This document shows, one piece after another, positions 1 to 6,739 of a stretch of DNA of 10,019 nucleotides. Position 1 is the first letter of the stretch. Each line of letters starts with the position of its first letter. The stretch is from CAVAVT01 sp963592185 (GTDB lineage: Bacteria > Bacillota > Negativicutes > Selenomonadales > Selenomonadaceae), in NCBI GenBank assembly GCA_963592185.1, contig CAVAVT010000056.1:1-10019 (forward strand), given 5' to 3'. The translations under genes were made by a program, and so were the position numbers. The notes below the pieces were generated by a model. That model had not been told where the DNA came from. It ran no database searches and saw nothing but the letters and a program-made list of their open reading frames with translations.

Positions 1-84
1 GGAGGCGAGCTAATATCTCCCTCCTCGTTGAAACGCAATGTGGAATGTTTTTCCTATGGAAAAACTTGAACAATGGCGTTATAA

Positions 85-109
85 AAAATACGTCTGTTCC
101 ACGCATTTT
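85..109 (-). terminator. Weak terminator-like hairpin after rsmG
   Basis: Read on the minus strand, a 9-base arm (101-109, overlapping the rsmG stop codon) pairs with 85-93 around a 7-base loop, with one G-U pair, and the RNA then runs through a U-rich stretch (complement of 81-88). It lies exactly where the leftward operon should end. The stem has few GC pairs and the U run is partly inside the stem, so it may be leaky. A separate perfect 8-bp inverted repeat with a 3-base loop sits further on at 47-65 but lacks a T run. I see no gene in 1-107. Confidence 0.45.
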
Positions 110-821
110 AGAGCGGACGTTTTTCTGGGGTTCCAGCTTTGCGAGGGTAGGTCTTTGGGGTTTCAAGGGTCTTTTTCACATAAATGACAGCACGGACGTC
201 CTCAAGCCCCGGCAGCTTCACCGGCTTCACCTTCAGCTCCTTTGCCCCAAGCACCCTGTACGCATTCTGCGCCTCCTGATTCTCCTCACTGTACTTCATA
301 CCCTTCATAGCAGCGAAAACTCCGCCCTTTTTCACAAAAGGAAGACAGTACTCCGACACAATACTCATGCGAGCCACAGCTCTGGATACCGCCCCGTCAA
401 AGCTTTCACGAAGCCCCTTCTGCCTTGCGGATTCTTCGGCTCTTCCATGGATGCACTGGACATCCTGAAGTCCAAGGGCATCTGTTACCGCCTGAAGGAA
501 TCCCACACGCTTTTTCAAGGAATCCAAAAGTGTGAGCTTGATTCCGGGATGCATTATCTTAAGAGGGATTCCCGGGAATCCGGCTCCCGTTCCCACATCT
601 ATCAGGGACATATCCTCGGTGAAAAGTTCATTATCCCATGCGCTTAAAGAATCCAGCATGTGCTTTACAGCCGCCTCCTTGGGGTCTGTAATGGCTGTAA
701 GGTTCATCTTTTCATTCCACTCAATAAGCATATTAAAATAGGTCTCAAAGGCGGAAAGCTGCTCTTCTGTCATCTCTATCCCTGCAGCCTCCGCTGCAAG
801 CCTCAGTTCTTCCTTAAACAT
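108..821 (-). CDS. rsmG: 16S rRNA (guanine-527-N7)-methyltransferase RsmG (GidB)
   Basis: RsmG uses S-adenosylmethionine to methylate N7 of the conserved G527 in 16S rRNA; in other bacteria its loss gives low-level streptomycin resistance (family knowledge). The 237-residue protein matches the usual length. It shows the N-terminal family pattern ending in EWNEKMNLTAI (34-44), the SAM-binding loop DVGTGAGFPGIP (75-86), an acidic strand end at LLD (98-100), SRAVA (146-150) and KGGVFAAMKG (165-174). The reading frame stays open further upstream inside mnmG, but the ATG at 821 has a GGGGG Shine-Dalgarno at 828-832 and gives the standard N-terminus. The start overlaps the mnmG stop by 8 bases, which suggests translational coupling. 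It is the last gene of the leftward cluster. The C-terminal KTYPRKAGTPEKRPL is typical of the family. Confidence 0.96.
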   Translation of the reverse strand: MFKEELRLAAEAAGIEMTEEQLSAFETYFNMLIEWNEKMNLTAITDPKEAAVKHMLDSLSAWDNELFTEDMSLIDVGTGAGFPGIPLKIMHPGIKLTLLDSLKKRVGFLQAVTDALGLQDVQCIHGRAEESARQKGLRESFDGAVSRAVARMSIVSEYCLPFVKKGGVFAAMKGMKYSEENQEAQNAYRVLGAKELKVKPVKLPGLEDVRAVIYVKKTLETPKTYPRKAGTPEKRPL

Positions 822-2706
822 GCTTTTCCCCCTTTTCATCCAATCGTTTCTGCTGTTCAAGATATACCAAAAGCACGGACACGTCCGCCGGAGATACGCC
901 GGAGATTCGCCCAGCCTGTCCCACGGATACCGGACGTATGTCAGCCAGCTTTTCCCTTGCCTCGTCACGAAGGCTCGGCACCAGACTGTAATCTATGTCC
1001 TCAGGCAGAAGCTTGTTCTCCAGCTTTTCCATTCGGTTTATCTGCTCCTGCTGCTTCTTGATATATCCTTCATAGGTTATAGAAATTTCCACCTGCTGGC
1101 GGACCTCGTCATTCAGTTCCGGCAGGTCAAAAATCTCACGGAGAGCCTCATAGCCAACATTCGGACGGCGCATAAGGTCATAGATTGTGGTGCTGGAATG
1201 AATCTCCTCAAGACCGGCATTTTTCAGCTTCTCAAGGGTTTCCATATTGGGATTTACAGCTGTGTCCTTCAAAAGCTCCAGCACATTGTCGATGGCCTCC
1301 TTTTTCGCAGTGTAACGGCTCCAGCGTGCATCATCCACCAAGCCTATACGGCGGCCTATGGGAGTCAGGCGCTGGTCCGCATTGTCCTGACGGAGAATGA
1401 GACGGTACTCAGCACGGGAGGTCATCATGCGGTAAGGCTCCTGGGTTCCCTTGGTTACAAGGTCGTCAATGAGAACGCCGATATACGCCTCGCTGCGCTT
1501 CAAAATCAAGGGCTTTTCTCCCTTAATGAGCATTGCGGCATTAATTCCAGCCATAATACCCTGTGCCGCCGCCTCCTCGTATCCGGAGGTTCCGTTGGAC
1601 TGGCCAGCTGAGAAAAATCCCTTGATACTCTTGTGCTCCAATGAGGGCTTCAGCTGCAGAGGGTCAAGGCAGTCATACTCAATGGCATATCCCGGACGCA
1701 TTATCCGGCAATTTTCCATGCCCGGAATGGTATGGAGAAAATCCATCTGTACATCCATAGGGAGGCTTGTTGACATACCTTGTACGTACATTTCATTGGT
1801 GTGGACTCCCTCAGGCTCTATGAAAAGCTGATGCCTTTCTTTATCTGGGAAACGTACAATCTTTGACTCAATAGAAGGGCAGTATCTAGGTCCCACACCA
1901 GTAATAACGCCGTTTGCCATTGGCGCTCTATGAAGGTTCTCACGGATTATGCGGTGGGTTTCCTCGTTGGTGTAGGTGAGCCAGCATGGAGTCTGCTCCC
2001 TTGTCACCACATCGCTCATAAAGGAAAAATTCCTGCATTCCTCGTCACCGGGCTGAATTTTCATCTTGGAGTAGTCAAGAGTTCTTGCATCAACTCTCGC
2101 CGGGGTTCCGGTCTTAAAGCGCATGAGGCGGATTCCAGCCTCCTGCAGGGACTCTGAGAGCTTCACCGCCGCTCTCTGGCCGTTTGGACCGCCGGAATAG
2201 GCATTTTCACCTATGATAATTCTGCCCTGAAGGTATGTTCCAGAAGCAAGGATTACGGTTTTTGCCTCAAAAAGCTCCTCCAGCTCAGTTACTACACCCT
2301 TTACAGCCCCATTTTCCACCAAAAGCTTTTCGATGAGAAGCTGTTTCACATCCAGATTTTCCTGATTTTCACAGGTTTCCTTCATGGAAAACTGGTAATA
2401 CTTTTTGTCCGCCTGTGCTCTCAGAGCGTGAACCGCCGGACCCTTGCCGGTGTTCAGCATACGGAACTGAATGCAGGTTTTGTCCGCATTTATTCCCATC
2501 TGTCCCCCAAGGGCGTCCAGCTCCCTTACCAGATGTCCCTTCGCCGGTCCTCCCACAGAGGGGTTGCAGGGCATCATGGCAATATTGTCCATGGAAAGTG
2601 TAGCAAGCAGTGTGCTGCATCCGAGACGTGCCGCAGCCAGTGCCGCCTCTACTCCGGCATGGCCTGCGCCTATGACTATTACATCGTAGCTTCCTGCCTT
2701 GAACAA
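814..2706 (-). CDS. mnmG: tRNA uridine-5-carboxymethylaminomethyl modification enzyme MnmG (GidA)
   Basis: MnmG is the FAD-dependent partner of MnmE; together they install the (carboxymethyl)aminomethyl group on C5 of wobble U34 in tRNAs reading split-box codons, using NADH and a methylene-tetrahydrofolate carbon (family knowledge). The 630-residue protein is the usual long bacterial form. Visible are the dinucleotide-binding GAGHAG (13-18), the Cys-containing MMPCNPSVGG (44-53), family signature GPRYCPSIE (272-280, with a conserved Cys), the second signature AGQSNGTSGYEEAAAQG (367-383), and EPYRMMTSRAEYRL (423-436), followed by a helical C-terminal domain. The start is TTG: an AGGAGG lies 8 bases upstream (2715-2720), directly after the mnmE stop, and the next codons encode the canonical N-terminus. 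It follows mnmE by 16 bases, consistent with equal production of the two subunits. Confidence 0.97.
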   Translation of the reverse strand: MFKAGSYDVIVIGAGHAGVEAALAAARLGCSTLLATLSMDNIAMMPCNPSVGGPAKGHLVRELDALGGQMGINADKTCIQFRMLNTGKGPAVHALRAQADKKYYQFSMKETCENQENLDVKQLLIEKLLVENGAVKGVVTELEELFEAKTVILASGTYLQGRIIIGENAYSGGPNGQRAAVKLSESLQEAGIRLMRFKTGTPARVDARTLDYSKMKIQPGDEECRNFSFMSDVVTREQTPCWLTYTNEETHRIIRENLHRAPMANGVITGVGPRYCPSIESKIVRFPDKERHQLFIEPEGVHTNEMYVQGMSTSLPMDVQMDFLHTIPGMENCRIMRPGYAIEYDCLDPLQLKPSLEHKSIKGFFSAGQSNGTSGYEEAAAQGIMAGINAAMLIKGEKPLILKRSEAYIGVLIDDLVTKGTQEPYRMMTSRAEYRLILRQDNADQRLTPIGRRIGLVDDARWSRYTAKKEAIDNVLELLKDTAVNPNMETLEKLKNAGLEEIHSSTTIYDLMRRPNVGYEALREIFDLPELNDEVRQQVEISITYEGYIKKQQEQINRMEKLENKLLPEDIDYSLVPSLRDEAREKLADIRPVSVGQAGRISGVSPADVSVLLVYLEQQKRLDEKGEKHV

Positions 2707-2714
2707 AATAAATT

Positions 2715-2720
2715 CCTCCT
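2715..2720 (-). promoter_or_regulatory. Shine-Dalgarno site deciding the TTG start of mnmG
   Basis: On the minus strand AGGAGG ends 8 bases before the TTG at 2706 and begins two bases after the mnmE stop codon. No in-frame ATG or GTG is better placed, so this site supports a TTG start and close translational linkage of the two subunits. Confidence 0.85.
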
Positions 2721-2722
2721 AA

Positions 2723-4108
2723 TTATTTTCCTATGCAGAAACGACTGAAAATCTCATCAATAATATCTTCTCCAACGGTTCCCCCGGTAAGCTCCCCAAG
2801 CTTTTCCCAGGCGGAGCGAAGGTCTATCACCACAAAGTCAGGACTCATGCCCATGGCGATGGTTTTCTCTGCGGCCTCAAGATGCTTTTCACCCTGACGG
2901 AGAATTTCCGCCTGAAGCTCGCTGCTGACAAAACCGGGGGACTTGTCCTTGTCAATTCCGCTGTACACCCTTTTTCTAATTGCCTCAGTAAGCTCATCGA
3001 TATCCGCCGCATCCTCCCGGACAGAGATTCGTATTACCTCTGCGCCGCTGGCGTATTTTTTCAGGTCCTCTTCCCCTATTACAGGCTCTAAATCCGTTTT
3101 GTTCAAAAGGATGATTGCCTCCTTGTCCTTTATCAGGGAAAGAATCTCCATGTCCTCCTCACCAAGGGGTCTGGAGCTGTCGAAAACCGCCAGAATCAGC
3201 GAAGCCTCATCGGCATAGGCTCTGGACTTTTCCACGCCGATTTTCTCCACCTTGTCCTCTGTGGAACGTATACCGGCGGTGTCAATTATCCGAAGGGGAA
3301 TTCCTCCCACATCCGCCAGCTCCTCAATGCTGTCACGGGTTGTGCCGGGAATATCCGTAACAATTGCTCTTTTTTCCCGGAGAATTGCATTTAAAAGACT
3401 GGATTTTCCCACATTTGGCTTGCCCAAAATTGCGGTCATAAGACCGTCACGAAGGATTTTTCCTGTACGGGCTGTAGCAAGGATTGCCTTGATTCGTGTG
3501 CGAAGCTCCTTTACCTTTTCCTCAGCATCAGAAAGCTCCACATCGTCTATATCGTCCTCCGGGAAATCTATTGCCGCCTCAAGGTGGGCGATGATACCGA
3601 GAACCTCATTTCGCATGTCCTCGATTTCATTGGAAAATTTGCCAGCCAGCTGGCCTGCCGCCATGTAAAGGGACTCCTCTGTTGGAGCCTTTATCACGTC
3701 CATAACAGCCTGCGCCTGGGAAAGATCCAGACGGCCGTTTAAAAATGCCCTCTTGGTAAATTCTCCCCGTTCTGCAGGCCTTGCACCAAACCTCCAACTG
3801 AGGCTCAAAAGCTCCCGGAGAACCATGCTGCCTCCGTGGCTCTGAAGCTCCACCACGTCCTCCATGGTATAGGAATGGGGGGATTTCATTGGGATGCAGA
3901 TTACCTCGTCCAAAATTCTTCCCTTTTCGTCCGCCACATGGCCGTAAAGCGCCCTATGGCTTTCAGACTCCAGAACCCCGGTCTTCCCATAGGGGCGGAA
4001 CATCCTGTCCGCCACCTCCAGAGCCTTTTCCCCGCTTATTCGTATGATTCCTATGCCGCCTTCTCCGGCAGGAGTGGCAATGGCACTTATAGTATCTCCC
4101 TGAAGCAA
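2723..4108 (-). CDS. mnmE: tRNA modification GTPase MnmE (TrmE)
   Basis: MnmE is a potassium-activated, dimerising GTPase that works with MnmG on U34 of tRNA. With the start proposed here it has 461 residues, the normal family length. The N-terminal folate-binding domain begins DTISAIATPAGEGGIGIIR (5-23). The G domain sits inside the helical domain: G1 GKPNVGKS (229-236), G2 GTTRD (255-259), G3 DTAG (276-279), G4 NKTD (336-339). The protein ends with the family hallmark CIGK (458-461). The frame is open to a TTG at 4165 and also contains an ATG at 4138, but neither has a good ribosome site and both add a hydrophobic extension absent from the family. The TTG at 4108 has GGAAGGG 6 bases upstream and gives the canonical N-terminus. 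It is separated from jag by 94 bases, the largest gap below yidD. Confidence 0.94.
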   Translation of the reverse strand: MLQGDTISAIATPAGEGGIGIIRISGEKALEVADRMFRPYGKTGVLESESHRALYGHVADEKGRILDEVICIPMKSPHSYTMEDVVELQSHGGSMVLRELLSLSWRFGARPAERGEFTKRAFLNGRLDLSQAQAVMDVIKAPTEESLYMAAGQLAGKFSNEIEDMRNEVLGIIAHLEAAIDFPEDDIDDVELSDAEEKVKELRTRIKAILATARTGKILRDGLMTAILGKPNVGKSSLLNAILREKRAIVTDIPGTTRDSIEELADVGGIPLRIIDTAGIRSTEDKVEKIGVEKSRAYADEASLILAVFDSSRPLGEEDMEILSLIKDKEAIILLNKTDLEPVIGEEDLKKYASGAEVIRISVREDAADIDELTEAIRKRVYSGIDKDKSPGFVSSELQAEILRQGEKHLEAAEKTIAMGMSPDFVVIDLRSAWEKLGELTGGTVGEDIIDEIFSRFCIGK

Positions 4109-4114
4109 TTTTTT

Positions 4115-4124
4115 CCCTTCCTTC
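4115..4124 (-). promoter_or_regulatory. Shine-Dalgarno site deciding the TTG start of mnmE
   Basis: The minus strand reads GAAGGAAGGG ending 6 bases before TTG at 4108. It lies inside the longer open frame, so it argues that the upstream ATG (4138) is not the true start. Confidence 0.65.
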
Positions 4125-4202
4125 AAAAAAAGGACCATCCCATTCCATCGAAATAATAATAACAATGGATTGAGACAGCCCTTTCACAGTTCTCTCATTA
4201 AA

Positions 4203-4985
4203 TCAATATTTGCTGCTGCGGCTCTTAGTCTCGATGATGACCTTGCGGAAAGGCTCTTCACCGGAGCTAAAGGTAATGACACGGTCGTCATCCTGAAGTG
4301 TAAGATGGATGATTTTGCGCTCGTGTCTGTTCATAGGCTCAAGAGTAATCTTGTTGCCTGTGCGGTTTACCCTGTCAGCAAGCTTTTTTGCCAGATGGCG
4401 GAGGGTATCCTCCCTGCGGCTGCGGTAGTTCTCCACGTCAAGGACAATGCGTACCTTGTCGGCATTGCTTTCAATACCACGGTTTGCAGCAAGGTTTGTA
4501 AGATACTGGAGTGAATCCAGAGTTGCGCCGTGCTTTCCGATGAGCACACCAAGTCGTGCTCCCTTGAAGCTGAACTGGACAGCGCCGTCAGACTTCTTTT
4601 TCTCCATTTCCACCTGAATGCCCATGGCGCTGAAAATTTCCTTGAGGAATGATTCAGCCTTCTCCTCCGGAGAAGAGCCATCGGCAGCTGCAGATGTAGA
4701 TACAGATACGGATGCAGATACCGGCTCAGCAGCTTTTTCAGCCGGCTCGGACTTTTCTTCCTTTGGACAGATTCTGCACTCTTCCACGAGCTTTTCCTCA
4801 GTCTTGTCAGCCTTTACAGTGACACGGATTTTAGCGTCCTTTTTTCCAATAAGGCCCAAAAAGCCCTTGGAAGGAGCCTCCAAAACCACATAGGAAAGCT
4901 GGTCAGCGGAGGTATTGAGCTTCCTAGCTGCAGAGCGCAGTGCCTCCTCCACAGTTTTGCCAGTTATTTCAAGAGTTTCAGCCAT
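4203..4985 (-). CDS. jag: Jag/KhpB (EloR)-type RNA-binding protein, KH and R3H domains
   Basis: Jag (KhpB, EloR) is a cytoplasmic RNA-binding protein encoded next to YidC in most Bacillota. In streptococci it partners the small KH protein KhpA and affects cell elongation (family knowledge). The 260 residues show a Jag-N domain (about 1-58) with the KGFLGLIGKK motif (40-49), a low-complexity linker rich in Glu, Ala and Ser (about 70-108), a type II KH domain with the RNA-contacting GKHG loop (150-153), and an R3H domain whose Arg-x3-His is R223 and H227. The ATG at 4985 shares one base with the yidC stop (TAATG) and has AAGGAGG 7 bases upstream (4993-4999), a coupled start. The linker is the most variable part of the family and nothing looks broken. 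Confidence 0.95.
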   Translation of the reverse strand: MAETLEITGKTVEEALRSAARKLNTSADQLSYVVLEAPSKGFLGLIGKKDAKIRVTVKADKTEEKLVEECRICPKEEKSEPAEKAAEPVSASVSVSTSAAADGSSPEEKAESFLKEIFSAMGIQVEMEKKKSDGAVQFSFKGARLGVLIGKHGATLDSLQYLTNLAANRGIESNADKVRIVLDVENYRSRREDTLRHLAKKLADRVNRTGNKITLEPMNRHERKIIHLTLQDDDRVITFSSGEEPFRKVIIETKSRSSKY

Positions 4986-5647
4986 TAGGCAGCCTCCTTT
5001 TTATCCTCTCCATGATACATCCACCACTGCTGGATGATCTGCATGATGTTCATAGTTACCCAGTAAAGAACCAATCCAGAGGGGAAGCTAAGGCTTATCC
5101 AGCCGATGAAAAGAGGCATGAAGTACATCATCATCTTCATCTGCTGATTGGTGTTATCCTGAGTAGTCTGCTTCTGCTGGATAAATGTGGTCAGCGCAGA
5201 AAGAATGGGCAGAATGTACATGGGATCCGCCTCGGAAAGGGTTGGAAGCCATGCAAAGCCAGGATTGCCCACGTAGTTGAATTCACGCAGTGCATAGAAC
5301 ATTGCCATGAGAATAGGCATCTGAACCAAAAGTGGCAGACATCCGGCCATAGGATTTACATCGTGCTCCTTGTAAAGCTCAGCCATTTTCTGCTGCATAA
5401 GCTGGGGATTGTTCTTGTAATTCTTCTGAATTTTTTTCATTTCAGGCTGGATTACCTGCATAGCCTTCATGGATTTTACCTGCTTTTTAGTCAGCGGATA
5501 AAGAATCATCTTGATGACAATGGTCAAAAGGATGATAGCTACACCGTAATTTTCAACGCCCAGGGAAGCCGTAACGCTGTGGAACGCCTCAAGAATGCTC
5601 TGGAGGAGTGTCACCAGCGGAGAAAAAATAGACCACAAAAAGTCCAA
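4985..5647 (-). CDS. yidC: Membrane protein insertase YidC/Oxa1 family (SpoIIIJ-like)
   Basis: YidC inserts and folds membrane proteins, alone or with SecYEG, in the cytoplasmic membrane. The 220-residue protein is the short Gram-positive-type form without the large periplasmic domain of proteobacterial YidC. Hydrophobic segments lie near 33-53, 103-122, 142-158, 172-188 and 190-207; a charged, Lys/Gln-rich hairpin (54-98) is the cytoplasmic C1 loop, followed by the conserved NPMAGCLPLLVQMP (98-111). The positive residue in the first core membrane helix is Lys46 rather than the Arg seen in E. coli and B. subtilis. No lipobox cysteine is visible near the N-terminus, unlike B. subtilis SpoIIIJ. 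The start is TTG at 5647: an in-frame stop lies 21-24 bases upstream, no ATG or GTG is available, and AGGATG (5655-5660) sits 7 bases before it. It is 32 bases after yidD and overlaps jag by one base. Confidence 0.95.
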   Translation of the reverse strand: MDFLWSIFSPLVTLLQSILEAFHSVTASLGVENYGVAIILLTIVIKMILYPLTKKQVKSMKAMQVIQPEMKKIQKNYKNNPQLMQQKMAELYKEHDVNPMAGCLPLLVQMPILMAMFYALREFNYVGNPGFAWLPTLSEADPMYILPILSALTTFIQQKQTTQDNTNQQMKMMMYFMPLFIGWISLSFPSGLVLYWVTMNIMQIIQQWWMYHGEDKKEAA

Positions 5648-5679
5648 TTCATCACATCCTAAACAAATTCATTAATTGA

Positions 5680-5931
5680 CTATTTAACGGGATCATAGCC
5701 TCCCTTGTGAAAGGGATGGCATCGGAGAATGCGCTTAATAGCCATCCATCCTCCCTTTATAGGCCCGTACTTTTCAATTGCAATCATCGCATATTCCGAG
5801 CAAGTCGGAATATAGCGGCATACAGGAGGCTTTAAAGGGGAAAGATATACCCGGTAGAACCTTATCAAGGTCAAAAAAAGGAATTTTATCCCCTTTAAGA
5901 CCATGCCCAGGGCTTTATGTATCCTCGCCAT
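5680..5931 (-). CDS. yidD: Membrane protein insertion efficiency factor YidD
   Basis: YidD is a small, inner-face membrane-associated protein that helps YidC-dependent insertion in E. coli (family knowledge). With this start it has 83 residues. Recognised motifs are IRFYRVYLSP (23-32), the Cys-containing CRYIPTCSEYA (38-48), and the near C-terminal RCHPFHKGGYDPV (70-82); the conserved cysteines are C38, C44 and C71. An amphipathic or hydrophobic N-terminal helix spans about 10-30. The frame is open to a TTG at 5991, inside rnpA, but the ATG at 5931 has AAAAGGA 9 bases upstream (5941-5947) and gives a more usual length; an internal ATG nine codons later is also possible. It sits between rnpA (49-base gap) and yidC, the standard position. 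Confidence 0.92.
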   Translation of the reverse strand: MARIHKALGMVLKGIKFLFLTLIRFYRVYLSPLKPPVCRYIPTCSEYAMIAIEKYGPIKGGWMAIKRILRCHPFHKGGYDPVK

Positions 5932-5980
5932 GGAACTGGATCCTTTTGAAATATCCTTCAGCACCCTATCATCTTCTCTC

Positions 5981-6328
5981 CTATCGCCCAAATATCCCGG
6001 CCTTCCTGCCCAAATTGAGGAAAGCCTTCTCCACGATGCCCATCTTCACATCCACAGCCGCCTTGCGGCCCACCAAAAGAAGGCTGCAATTTGGGGCTAT
6101 TTCTGGTTGATGCAGGCGATAGCTCTCACGGAGGATCCGCTTGACACGGTTTCTAACCACCGCATTGCCAAGCTTCTTGCCGGCTGCAAAGCCGACTCTG
6201 CCTTTCGGTCCATTTTCCGTAAAGACGTAAAGAACCAGATACCGGTTCGCATAGGAACTTCCGCAGCGATAAACCCGCTGAAAGTCGGATCTGCGCTTTA
6301 GAATCTTCCTTCTCGGTAATTTGAACAT
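5981..6328 (-). CDS. rnpA: Ribonuclease P protein component RnpA
   Basis: RnpA is the basic protein subunit that, with the catalytic RNase P RNA, removes 5' leaders from precursor tRNAs. The 115-residue protein begins MFKLPRRKILKRRSDFQRVY, close to the family N-terminus, and carries the RNR signature KKLGNAVVRNRVKRILRE (51-68), which contacts the RNA. The frame is open to a GTG at 6370; the ATG at 6328 is chosen because it gives the family N-terminus and has GAGG 9 bases upstream (6338-6341). A terminator-like hairpin lies about 22-55 bases upstream, so expression may be throttled relative to rpmH. The stop at 5981 precedes yidD by 49 bases. The tail KAGIFGR is a little longer than in some homologues. 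Confidence 0.95.
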   Translation of the reverse strand: MFKLPRRKILKRRSDFQRVYRCGSSYANRYLVLYVFTENGPKGRVGFAAGKKLGNAVVRNRVKRILRESYRLHQPEIAPNCSLLLVGRKAAVDVKMGIVEKAFLNLGRKAGIFGR

Positions 6329-6350
6329 TAAAGAATTCCTCATTCTTGCC

Positions 6351-6382
6351 ATAAAAGGAAAATAGGCCACAAAAGTGACCTA
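6351..6382 (-). terminator. Terminator-like hairpin upstream of rnpA (possible attenuator)
   Basis: On the minus strand 6375-6382 pairs with 6363-6370 in an 8-bp stem (one G-U pair) around a UUUU loop, and the RNA continues UUUUCCUUUUAU (complement of 6351-6362). This has the form of a rho-independent terminator. It lies between rpmH and rnpA, where full termination would silence an otherwise single-promoter operon, so partial readthrough or regulated termination is the likely reading. Confidence 0.5.
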
Positions 6383-6386
6383 GTAT

Positions 6387-6468
6387 GAACTGCCCAAACC
6401 TTAAAAGGCTTCCCGGCACGCATCTCACCGGGATGCAGCTCACCAGGCTATCCCCGCAGTTCCTGCGG
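6387..6468 (-). promoter_or_regulatory. Structured rpmH-rnpA intergenic RNA with alternative pairings
   Basis: On the minus strand this stretch can fold in competing ways. A 6-bp hairpin with a GAA loop forms from 6454-6459 and 6463-6468. One arm of it can instead pair over a long range: GAACTGC (complement of 6456-6462) with GCAGTTC (complement of 6387-6393). Inside lie CCCGG/CCGGG (6412-6416 with 6428-6432) and an overlapping alternative GCATC/GATGC (6420-6424 with 6432-6436), and an imperfect direct repeat (6420-6431 and 6435-6447). I do not recognise a known riboswitch or ncRNA family here. Confidence 0.4.
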
Positions 6469-6474
6469 TTTCTG

Positions 6475-6511
6475 GTCAGCAGTACCCGCAAGCTTATCGC
6501 GGGTACCTGAC
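6475..6511 (-). repeat. 13-bp inverted repeat just downstream of rpmH
   Basis: GTACCCGC (6482-6489) and its complement (6499-6506) form a perfect 8-bp stem with a 9-base loop; after a 2-base bulge (6480-6481) five more pairs form between 6475-6479 and 6507-6511. It starts 11 bases after the rpmH stop codon. There is no T run after it on either strand, so it is not a standard terminator. A hairpin in this place could protect the 3' end of rpmH mRNA or be an RNase III site. Confidence 0.7.
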
Positions 6512-6521
6512 TGATCTTCAA

Positions 6522-6656
6522 TTATGCGGAAAGGCTCTTTCTGCCTCTAGCGCGTCTTCTCTTCAAAACGAGACGGCCACCCTTAGTCTTCATGCGCTCA
6601 CGGAAACCATGGGTCTTCTTCTTCCAGTGATTGTTCGGCTGGTAAGTTCTCTTCAT
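6522..6656 (-). CDS. rpmH: 50S ribosomal protein L34
   Basis: L34 is a small, very basic large-subunit ribosomal protein. The 44 residues are nearly the family consensus: MKRTYQPNNHWKKKTHGF at the start and KGGRLVLKRRRARGRKSLSA at the end. The ATG at 6656 has an ideal AAGGAGGTG 7 bases upstream (6664-6672); an in-frame extension upstream to 6716 has no family support. It is the first gene of the leftward cluster, under a consensus promoter at 6740-6768. Strong hairpins between it and rnpA suggest that rpmH mRNA is made or kept in excess of the downstream genes, as expected for a ribosomal protein. Confidence 0.98.
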   Translation of the reverse strand: MKRTYQPNNHWKKKTHGFRERMKTKGGRLVLKRRRARGRKSLSA

Positions 6657-6739
6657 GCTTTGGCACCTCCTTGCAGAATACGGGAAAATCCCGGTCAAAA
6701 TCATGAAACGATACACTTCTCAAATTTTAACTATACAGA

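Noticed and set aside
1..30. Start of another minus-strand gene after rsmG (GAGGAGGGAG-like ribosome site)
   Set aside because: No ATG, GTG or TTG follows at a suitable distance before the window edge.
47..65. Terminator from the 8-bp perfect inverted repeat
   Set aside because: The stem is mostly A/T and no T run follows on either strand; noted only as an inverted repeat.
45..647. Plus-strand open frame of 200 codons at the left end
   Set aside because: It lies antisense to rsmG, has no ribosome site and no recognisable motif; rsmG explains the region.
820..1611. Plus-strand open frame of 263 codons
   Set aside because: It is the antisense of mnmG, whose family motifs are intact throughout.
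2341..2356. parS-like site (TGTTTCAC half) inside mnmG
   Set aside because: Only the left half matches; the second half of the 16-bp parS palindrome is absent.
4109..4202. Possible terminator in the jag-mnmE gap (T7 run on the minus strand at 4125-4131)
   Set aside because: The only stem before the T run is three base pairs, too weak for termination; the run lies close to the mnmE ribosome site.
4940..5662. Plus-strand open frame of 240 codons
   Set aside because: It is antisense to yidC and jag, both clearly real; the His/Leu-rich translation is typical of a shadow frame.
6387..6468. SRP RNA, 6S RNA, tRNA or a known riboswitch in the rpmH-rnpA spacer
   Set aside because: I looked for the SRP core loop, tRNA arms, and cobalamin, TPP, guanidine, ZTP and fluoride motifs, and found none of the conserved cores.
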